This document shows positions 1-5,720 of a stretch of 8,701 nucleotides of DNA, piece by piece (the stretch's first letter is position 1; every line of letters begins with the position of its first letter). This DNA is from Saprospiraceae bacterium (GTDB lineage: Bacteria; Bacteroidota; Bacteroidia; Chitinophagales; Saprospiraceae), in assembly GCA_029262975.1 (NCBI GenBank), contig JAJCYJ010000866.1, positions 1 through 8,701 of the forward strand, read 5' to 3'. Made by a program: the position numbers and the translations under genes. The notes beneath the pieces were generated by a model. The model was not told the DNA's origin and ran no database searches. It saw nothing but the letters and a program-made list of their open reading frames with translations.

Positions 1-933
1 CAAGAAACTACCCACATCAGGATCGTAAGATGACAACTTATATTTCATGAGCATCAACTTCAATTCTTCACTCCACATATCAATTGACCAATAATACAAA
101 TAGGTACTACAATACTCCGCAAACGACAATAAATGAGAAGCAATACCGGCACCAGTAAATTTAGCAGACTCATTGATTACTTTTTCGCGACAATTAGGCG
201 GGAAATAGGCCATATCAGCTCGAAATTTTAAGTCGCTGCCGGGATCATCTTCGGTTTTGAAATATAGATCTTCGGTTTCCCTAAAAAGTTCTTTACCCAG
301 CGCATTAATGAAAGGAAGAACCAGTTGTGGTACCTCATCAGCATAAATCTGATCTCCAGTCAAGAATAATTGCTGAGGACGTTTGTCTAAATTGGTAAGA
401 TGCTCTTTGATGAAATTGTCCAGATGTCTGAAGGCTTCATCACCATGCCCATGAATTTTGCGACATGATCCATGAGTGATCTGTAATTTAGTAATATCGG
501 TATTCGGTATAAGCAGTGTTGGTAAAGCGCCTTCATTGTACCCAATGGGTGCAGTTTCTACAAACTCATTATCAAAAGTCTTTTCCTCATTCAAGAGCCC
601 CTCAGTTCCCAAATCGAACAAGAGCGGTTCTTCAGAATCAAAATAAAGATTGTAAGGGTAGGTTTTATCTTCTACCAGGCTTTGTTGGATAATATTTAGG
701 GTAACAACAGCTATGTGTAAATTATCACCGATTTCCAGTGTGTCTATAATTTCGCTCTTTGCAAAATTGCCGGCTTGATCTATAGCTGTGTCCTCTTCAA
801 ATATTTTAACTTCGCTGGTATCCCAAATGACCAATTGTACCTTTTGGGCCTTAGAAAAAGCGGCCCATACAGTAATACTACTAGGTTCGACACGTCTTAA
901 TATTGGTCCTGCAATGATCGTAGGAAGACTCAT
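1..933 (-). CDS. PhoD-like metallophosphatase, N-terminal part (runs off the left edge)
   Basis: Reading the minus strand from the ATG at 933-931 gives 311 codons without a stop, reaching base 1 in frame, so the C-terminus lies outside the window. Residues 8-37 (GPILRRVEPSS then TVWAAF) match the opening beta-sandwich of PhoD-family alkaline phosphatases/phosphodiesterases. The metallo-core begins with HGSCRK (154-159) and LTGDQIYADE (191-200). By family knowledge, the Cys of GSC (C157) and the Asp and Tyr of GDQIY (D194, Y197) correspond to the iron ligands of Bacillus PhoD. The expected activity is hydrolysis of phosphate mono- or diesters. No signal peptide or Tat motif is visible at the N-terminus (MSLPTIIAGP), unlike classical exported PhoD, so a cytoplasmic location is inferred. 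An in-frame TAA lies about 70 bases upstream of the ATG, and no Shine-Dalgarno is seen. The gene is divergent from everything to its right. Family call is firm; substrate is unknown. Confidence 0.88.
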   Translation of the reverse strand, partial: MSLPTIIAGPILRRVEPSSITVWAAFSKAQKVQLVIWDTSEVKIFEEDTAIDQAGNFAKSEIIDTLEIGDNLHIAVVTLNIIQQSLVEDKTYPYNLYFDSEEPLLFDLGTEGLLNEEKTFDNEFVETAPIGYNEGALPTLLIPNTDITKLQITHGSCRKIHGHGDEAFRHLDNFIKEHLTNLDKRPQQLFLTGDQIYADEVPQLVLPFINALGKELFRETEDLYFKTEDDPGSDLKFRADMAYFPPNCREKVINESAKFTGAGIASHLLSFAEYCSTYLYYWSIDMWSEELKLMLMKYKLSSYDPDVGSFL

Positions 934-1162
934 TATTTTTTGGCTGACAAATGATTGGTATTTATTGACACTAATTCTGAAATCACAGAAAAGACTCAAT
1001 AATTAATACCGCACTTGTGCTTCTCACAATTTACAACATAATTGTACTTGTCCCATACTCATTTTTGTGTATTTTAATTAGAATGGAGAACGATCATAAA
1101 TGCCTCATCCAAGAGTATGGAGGGTGCATCGCATTGTTGATAGATAACGTCTTTTAAAATCG

Positions 1163-1179
1163 TTTTGTATTTTACAAAA
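1163..1179. repeat. Short AT-rich inverted repeat (7-bp stem, 3-base loop)
   Basis: TTTTGTA at 1163-1169 is perfectly complementary to TACAAAA at 1173-1179 around a TTT loop. The stem has only one G:C pair and no flanking T-run beyond its own sequence, so it would be a weak terminator. It could also be a protein-binding dyad or chance in AT-rich DNA. Confidence 0.3.
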
Positions 1180-1225
1180 TGTAATTATTCAAATGATATG
1201 TATGTGAATAAATCCAATCACTGTA

Positions 1226-1606
1226 ATGATTTCTAATTCTTTAGCACAAAATGTGATGATATTAAGATTTAATGGATGGATTCCAAAGCGTATTTTAGTT
1301 GATCTGCCTGGTCAAAATCTGCCTGATGGATCCTATATTATGCTAATGCCTGATGTATTTTGGAAACCTCAATTGCATTTTTTATTTAACGAAAGTTGAT
1401 CAATATTTCAGGCCATTGACTTTTTTAGTGGGGTTGTCAGTTTTACCAACAATGGATTAAGTATGGAAGTCGCTTCTGGTGGCGTTCATCTCACTTTAAA
1501 AAGGTATAGGATAATGTAAATAATGACTGAGGCAGCGCTAGAACAATTTTGGATTAATTGGGCAAATACACTTTTACGAGAAGGAAAATTATTTGTCTTA
1601 TTATAA
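1226..1606 (+). pseudogene. Possible decayed gene: one frame with two in-frame stops
   Basis: From the ATG at 1226 one frame runs 57 codons to a TGA (1397-1399), continues in the same frame for 39 codons to a TAA (1517-1519), and then for another 28 codons (including an ATG at 1523) to a TAA at 1604-1606. Only two interruptions in about 125 codons is fewer than expected for AT-rich non-coding DNA, and the translation has a protein-like mix of residues. The first part includes WIPKRILVDLPGQNLPDG; the second includes DFFSGVVSFTNNGLSMEV followed by GGVHLTLKR. That alternating pattern loosely resembles the closing beta-strands of a glycoside hydrolase C-terminal domain, but I cannot name a family. 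The adjacent GH51 gene makes a carbohydrate-related origin attractive but unproven. It may instead be a small 57-aa gene or chance. Confidence 0.35.
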
Positions 1607-1612
1607 ACATGA

Positions 1613-1640
1613 TTTGATCTAGCGGAAGTATGTATTTTTA
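1613..1640 (+). promoter_or_regulatory. Possible Bacteroidota-type promoter for the GH51 gene
   Basis: TTTG at 1613-1616 resembles the -33 element, and TATTTTTA at 1633-1640 matches the Bacteroidota -7 consensus TAnnTTTG at five of six fixed positions. The 16-base spacer is slightly short. Transcription would start around 1645-1648, leaving a leader of about 20 bases that includes the AAGAGG at 1654-1659. This is a pattern match only. Confidence 0.3.
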
Positions 1641-1653
1641 GACGTCCATTTAA

Positions 1654-1659
1654 AAGAGG
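1654..1659 (+). promoter_or_regulatory. Ribosome binding site of the GH51 gene
   Basis: AAGAGG lies eight bases before the ATG at 1668. It is worth noting because the other genes here show no Shine-Dalgarno, and it supports this start codon, which also begins a well-formed signal peptide. Confidence 0.5.
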
Positions 1660-1667
1660 TATTTAAT

Positions 1668-3206
1668 ATGAAAAAACTTTCAGTCTTTCTATTTTTATTT
1701 CTGGCAGTTCATTCACTGATTGCTCAGAATCAAATAACACTAAATGTAGATTTAGCGGAACAAAAAATCAGTCGCCACATTTATGGACATTTTTCAGAAC
1801 ACTTGGGGCGATGTATTTATGGCGGTTTCTACGTTGGGGAGAATAACCAATTGATCCCCAATAATAAAGGGATGCGTACAGATGTTGTGGCGGCTTTAAA
1901 AAAATTACAGATTCCCAATCTGCGTTGGCCAGGTGGTTGTTTTGCAGATACTTATCATTGGAAAGATGGAATTGGTCCCAGAGAAAACCGGCCTTCGATT
2001 GTCAATACGTGGTGGGGAGGTACGACAGAGGATAATAGTTTTGGGACCCATGAATTTTTAGAGCTTTGCGATCAATTAGAAACCGAAGCATTCATTTCGG
2101 GGAATGTAGGGAGTGGTACGGTTCAGGAATTAGCTGATTGGGTACAATACACAAATGCCGACCACGAAAGCCCCATGTCAAAATGGCGAAAGGAAAATGG
2201 ACAGGAATCTCCCTGGAAGGTAAAATACTGGGGACTAGGTAATGAAGCGTGGGGCTGCGGTGGTAATATGCGTGCGGAATATTACGCTGATTTGTATCGG
2301 CAATATGCCACATATTTAACGGCGAGTAGCAGAGGGAGTGATATATATCGAATTGCAGCCGGTAGTTCTTCAGGTGATATTTATTGGACAGAAGTATTGA
2401 TGAAAAACATTCCTTCTAAATTAATGGAGGGTATTTCCTTACATCATTATTCTGTTATAGATTGGGGCCAGAAGGGACCATCGACTGAATTTGCCGAGGA
2501 CCAATATTTTACAACCATGCAACGGGCTTTGGCTATGGAAGACCATATTCAAGCGCACAGTACGATCATGGATAAGTATGACCCTGAAAAGAAAGTCGCT
2601 TTAATTGTGGATGAATGGGGTGGGTGGTATGAAGTAGAACCCGGCACTAATCCGGGATTTTTATACCAGCAAAATACGATGCGTGATGCCATGATAGCCG
2701 GTACTACATTGAATATTTTCAATAATCATTGCGACCGGGTGAAGATGGCAAATTTGGCACAAACCATCAATGTTTTACAAGCAGTGATTCTTACCAGTGA
2801 AGAAAAAATGTTGTTAACTCCTACATACCATGTACTGGAAATGTATAAAATTCATCAGGATGCCAAACAGGTTCCCATTCATGTAAAAAGTGGGCATTAT
2901 AAATTTGGTAACAGAGAATTAGATGCAGTCTCTGCTTCTGCATCTGTTGATCAGACAGGTGCGGTTCATATTTCACTGGTCAATATTCATGCAAGAGAAT
3001 CACAAAATGTAGAGATAGCATTAAGAGGAACAAAACAATCAACGGTATCGGGCCGAATTTTAATAGCTGATAAATTACAATCCCATAATACTTTTGAAAA
3101 ACCAGATGCGATTGAGCCACAGGCATTTCAAGATACGAAACTCGATGGAGATGTGTTATCGGTAGATTTGCCTCCGTTCTCCGTAGTGGTATTGGTGATA
3201 AAGTAA
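1668..3206 (+). CDS. Secreted alpha-L-arabinofuranosidase, glycoside hydrolase family 51
   Basis: The 512-residue product should remove terminal alpha-L-arabinofuranosyl residues from arabinan, arabinoxylan or their oligosaccharides (EC 3.2.1.55) by a retaining mechanism. Residues 1-19 form a Sec signal peptide (MKKLSVFLFLFLAVHSLIA) with cleavage likely before Q20. No lipobox is present, so the periplasm or outside is expected. The (beta/alpha)8 barrel shows RHIYGHFSEHLGR (36-48), the RWPGGCFAD block (86-94), the acid/base glutamate in GLGNEAWG (E193), the HHYS segment (259-262) and the nucleophile in IVDEWGGW (E316). Residues from about 400 to the end form the family's C-terminal beta-sandwich, closing with LPPFSVVVLVIK. 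Length and both catalytic glutamates are normal for GH51. No T9SS C-terminal sorting domain is visible. No SusC/SusD or other glycosidase genes lie beside it, so it is not in an evident utilization locus within this window. Confidence 0.96.
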   Translation: MKKLSVFLFLFLAVHSLIAQNQITLNVDLAEQKISRHIYGHFSEHLGRCIYGGFYVGENNQLIPNNKGMRTDVVAALKKLQIPNLRWPGGCFADTYHWKDGIGPRENRPSIVNTWWGGTTEDNSFGTHEFLELCDQLETEAFISGNVGSGTVQELADWVQYTNADHESPMSKWRKENGQESPWKVKYWGLGNEAWGCGGNMRAEYYADLYRQYATYLTASSRGSDIYRIAAGSSSGDIYWTEVLMKNIPSKLMEGISLHHYSVIDWGQKGPSTEFAEDQYFTTMQRALAMEDHIQAHSTIMDKYDPEKKVALIVDEWGGWYEVEPGTNPGFLYQQNTMRDAMIAGTTLNIFNNHCDRVKMANLAQTINVLQAVILTSEEKMLLTPTYHVLEMYKIHQDAKQVPIHVKSGHYKFGNRELDAVSASASVDQTGAVHISLVNIHARESQNVEIALRGTKQSTVSGRILIADKLQSHNTFEKPDAIEPQAFQDTKLDGDVLSVDLPPFSVVVLVIK

Positions 3207-3453
3207 TCTTTTCAATGCTACATATACATTTTAATTCTTGACTCTTGATAAAATTGTAATTATTTCTAAGTACTCAATGCGTCAAAATGGATCAATAAAC
3301 CTTACTTTAAAAACAGATAGTATCACAAGGGCTATTATAGTGCCTTTAAATTTTATAATAAATCAGGACAATGTATTAAAGTTTATATTGGCTTGAGCAT
3401 TGATTTATAACTGAAGAACTAAAGCCCACTTTTGACGAGATTAAAATAATGAA
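3207..3453. other. 247-base intergenic gap
   Basis: This is AT-rich and has no hairpin terminator that I can see after the GH51 stop. It holds a 39-codon open frame (ATG at 3277, TGA at 3394-3396), which is not recognisable and may be chance. No other structure is seen. Confidence 0.4.
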
Positions 3454-3792
3454 ATGGAAAAAATGGTCCATAAATTATTTGTTTACGGAACACTTCAACC
3501 AGGACAACCCAATGACCATATCTTAAAAAACATTGGCGGCAACTGGGAGCCGGCAAGTGTAAAAGGAACGTTACACCAGGTAGGTTGGGGCGCTGCAATG
3601 GGATATCCTGCGATCACCCTTGATAAAAAAGCTGGAATAGTAGAAGGCTACCTATTTACATCCGGCAAATTAGAAGAAAAATGGGTTCTATTAGATGAAT
3701 TTGAGGGAACAGGATACAGACGAATTATAACCACTGTGAAACTTATAAATGATGAGCAAGTGGATGCCTACATTTATGTTTTGAATAATTGA
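3454..3792 (+). CDS. Gamma-glutamylcyclotransferase/AIG2-like (YtfP-type) protein
   Basis: The 112-residue protein has the fold signature of the AIG2/GGCT superfamily: LFVYGTLQPGQPN (8-20), where YGTL (11-14) is the substrate-binding loop, then GYPAI (50-54), VEGYLF (63-68) and LDEFEGTGYRR (80-90). By family knowledge the glutamate of the FEG motif (E84) corresponds to the catalytic Glu of gamma-glutamylcyclotransferases. These release 5-oxoproline from gamma-glutamyl amines or peptides; many bacterial members have no assigned substrate. Length is typical for the single-domain bacterial form. No signal peptide is present, so the protein should be cytosolic. M4 is an alternative start that keeps every motif. 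The esterase gene begins 65-83 bases downstream on the same strand, so co-transcription is possible, but no functional link is evident. Confidence 0.88.
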   Translation: MEKMVHKLFVYGTLQPGQPNDHILKNIGGNWEPASVKGTLHQVGWGAAMGYPAITLDKKAGIVEGYLFTSGKLEEKWVLLDEFEGTGYRRIITTVKLINDEQVDAYIYVLNN

Positions 3793-3875
3793 TGGTATGA
3801 TTATGAAACTAAAGGAACTCCTTAAAACTGGAAGACGAAAGCACGATTATTAATTCAATGCTTAGCATAACAAAC

Positions 3876-5432
3876 ATGAAAAATACAATTCTTTTTATTT
3901 GCTGTTGGCTCCTTGTCGCTTGTACTCAGACTCAGGAGTTAGTAATACAAACTGATAAAGGGAAAGTGGAAGGTGCATACAATAGTATAGAATCTGTACG
4001 CAGTTTTAAAGGCATTCCTTTCGCCACCCCGCCAACAGGTGATCTCAGATGGAAAGCTCCTCAACCTACTAATAAATGGGAGGGTATTCTTCAATGTAAA
4101 AATTTCAGTGCCAGTCCAGTGCAGAATAAACCAGAACCATTTTATTGCTGGACGGAAGAATTTATAGCAAAGCCAGAACCAATAGATGAAGATTGCCTGT
4201 ATCTAAATGTATGGACAAGTGCAAAATCATCCAATGATAAACATCCGGTGATAGTCTGGATATATGGAGGTGGCCTCAGTAGTGGTTCAAGCAATTGTGC
4301 TATTTATGATGGCGAGGAAATGGCAAAAAAAGGAGTCGTATTCGTCAGCATCAATTATCGGGTGGGTGTCTTTGGTTTTATGGCTCATCCTGATTTGAGT
4401 AAGGAATCAGGAATCAATGTATCAGGCAATTATGGATTTATGGACCAAATTGCAGCATTGAATTGGGTGAAAACAAATGTTGAGGCTTTTGGAGGAGACC
4501 CTGACAATGTTACAATTGCCGGGCAGTCAGCGGGAGCATTCAGTGTAAATACTTTGATAGCTTCACCACTTGCAACCGACCTTTTCCACAAAGCCATATC
4601 TCAGAGTGGAGGTATTTTACCAGGTAAAAGAGTTGAAGACCTGGCGAATGCGGAAAATAGAGGTCTGCGATTAATGAAAAAGGCATCGGCCAATTCAATC
4701 GAAGACTTACGAAAATTACCTGCAGCAGAAATACAAGAAATAAGCAATGATCAGGAAGTAGGAAGATTCGGAATGACCGCTGACGACTATGTTTTACCAA
4801 AAGATTTGATGTCCTATTTTAAATCCGGTAATCATAACCAGGTACCTGTAATTGCCGGTTGGGTAACAGGTGATGGAGATTTTTTAGGGGGCTCAGAATT
4901 GACCGTTGAGGAGTACGAGGCCGAAGCGAGGGCAAACTATGACGATTACGCTGATATGTTTTTAAGTATTTTCCCCGCCAACACCAATAACGAAGTAAAG
5001 GCGGCAAAGAGTAAATTAGCGCTGCTTAATTTTGCGGGAATTCCTTCACATTTATTGGCTGGATTTAATACCCAACCGAGTTATTTATATCAATTCGGTC
5101 ATGTCCCTCCCGACAAGCCTGATTTTCCAAACTATGGCGCATTTCATACGTCCGAAGTGCCTTATGCCCTTCATACTTTGCATACATGGAATCGCCCTTG
5201 GCAACCTATAGATAGAAAGATTGAAGATCAACTTTCCTCTTATTGGGTCAATTTTGCAAAGACCGGAAATCCGAATGGTGACAACTTGCAGAAGTGGGAA
5301 GTGTACGATAAACAATCGGGGAATATTATGGTCATAGAAGATGATTTATTCCTGTCAAAAAAAGCACACTTAAAAAGTGAATTAGAATTTCTAGAGAAAT
5401 TTGGTGATACTCCTCAGAATATTGAGAATTGA
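3876..5432 (+). CDS. Type-B carboxylesterase, predicted lipoprotein
   Basis: This is an alpha/beta-hydrolase of the carboxylesterase type-B (para-nitrobenzyl esterase) family that should hydrolyse carboxylic esters. I chose the ATG at 3876 because it opens a compact lipoprotein signal (MKNTILFICCWLLVAC, lipid-bearing Cys at residue 16). An in-frame ATG at 3858 adds six residues. Numbering from the longer start, the motifs are FKGIPFATPP (50-59), the second family signature EDCLYLNVW (111-119), the oxyanion loop IYGGGLSSGS (135-144), the nucleophile elbow AGQSAG (S224) and the histidine in GAFHTSEVPYAL (H430). The acidic member probably lies in GWVTGDGDF (D339), where Glu is usual. The oxyanion loop has Tyr where many members have His. 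Length (518-524) is standard. The protein is expected on a membrane facing the periplasm or exterior. The natural ester is unknown; xenobiotic, acyl-sugar and plant-wall esters are all possible. Confidence 0.94.
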   Translation: MKNTILFICCWLLVACTQTQELVIQTDKGKVEGAYNSIESVRSFKGIPFATPPTGDLRWKAPQPTNKWEGILQCKNFSASPVQNKPEPFYCWTEEFIAKPEPIDEDCLYLNVWTSAKSSNDKHPVIVWIYGGGLSSGSSNCAIYDGEEMAKKGVVFVSINYRVGVFGFMAHPDLSKESGINVSGNYGFMDQIAALNWVKTNVEAFGGDPDNVTIAGQSAGAFSVNTLIASPLATDLFHKAISQSGGILPGKRVEDLANAENRGLRLMKKASANSIEDLRKLPAAEIQEISNDQEVGRFGMTADDYVLPKDLMSYFKSGNHNQVPVIAGWVTGDGDFLGGSELTVEEYEAEARANYDDYADMFLSIFPANTNNEVKAAKSKLALLNFAGIPSHLLAGFNTQPSYLYQFGHVPPDKPDFPNYGAFHTSEVPYALHTLHTWNRPWQPIDRKIEDQLSSYWVNFAKTGNPNGDNLQKWEVYDKQSGNIMVIEDDLFLSKKAHLKSELEFLEKFGDTPQNIEN

Positions 5433-5720
5433 ATATTTTGAATGAGGAATAGCCTAGAGGACCCATCTTGTAATCTCAATGAAGTGTTGCGTAGTTCCTA
5501 ATGTGGAAGTTTTGACCTATGCTTCATATTAGTATATCAAGTCTTTTTAAGATTAGAATTTATATTAAAAGATAAAGTGTTATTTTCAGATAATGGATTT
5601 TCGTGTGAATTATAACACCGCCCACTACAGTGTAAATGCTCCTCACTAATGGACTAGCAAAACAGCAAGTGAAAAAGAATAAATTGTGTACATGTTGTCG
5701 TCGTAATTTAAAATCAAATA
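5433..5720. other. 288-base intergenic gap
   Basis: This AT-rich gap lies between the esterase and the molybdo-hydroxylase. No 2Fe-2S ferredoxin-like gene is present in it, although one would often sit here. I see no convincing terminator hairpin. A weak promoter-like pair (TTG at 5684-5686 and TAATTTAA at 5704-5711) lies too close to the start codon to be convincing. The gap argues against tight coupling of the two genes. Confidence 0.45.

Larger units (their letters stand above)
934..1667. other. 734-base divergent intergenic region
   Basis: This AT-rich gap separates the divergent phosphatase and arabinofuranosidase genes. It contains a degenerate plus-strand reading frame (1226-1606), a small AT-rich hairpin (1163-1179), a tiny open frame of 24 codons from the ATG at 1083, and a possible promoter just upstream of the GH51 gene. 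I see no tRNA-like structure, no clear rho-independent terminator and no insertion-sequence ends. It is much longer than needed for two divergent promoters, which fits remnant gene sequence being present. Confidence 0.6.

Noticed and set aside
788..1006. A 72-codon plus-strand open frame
   Set aside because: It lies mostly antisense to the PhoD-like gene, which has recognisable motifs on the minus strand; the plus-strand translation has none.
5593..5649. An 18-codon frame with NYNTAHYSV, faintly like the C-terminal region of IS21-type transposases
   Set aside because: The match is only a few residues, is followed by a stop, and no inverted repeats or further transposase sequence flank it.
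5684..5711. Promoter-like TTG plus TAATTTAA ahead of the molybdo-hydroxylase
   Set aside because: Only four of six fixed positions of the -7 element match, and transcription would begin almost at the start codon.
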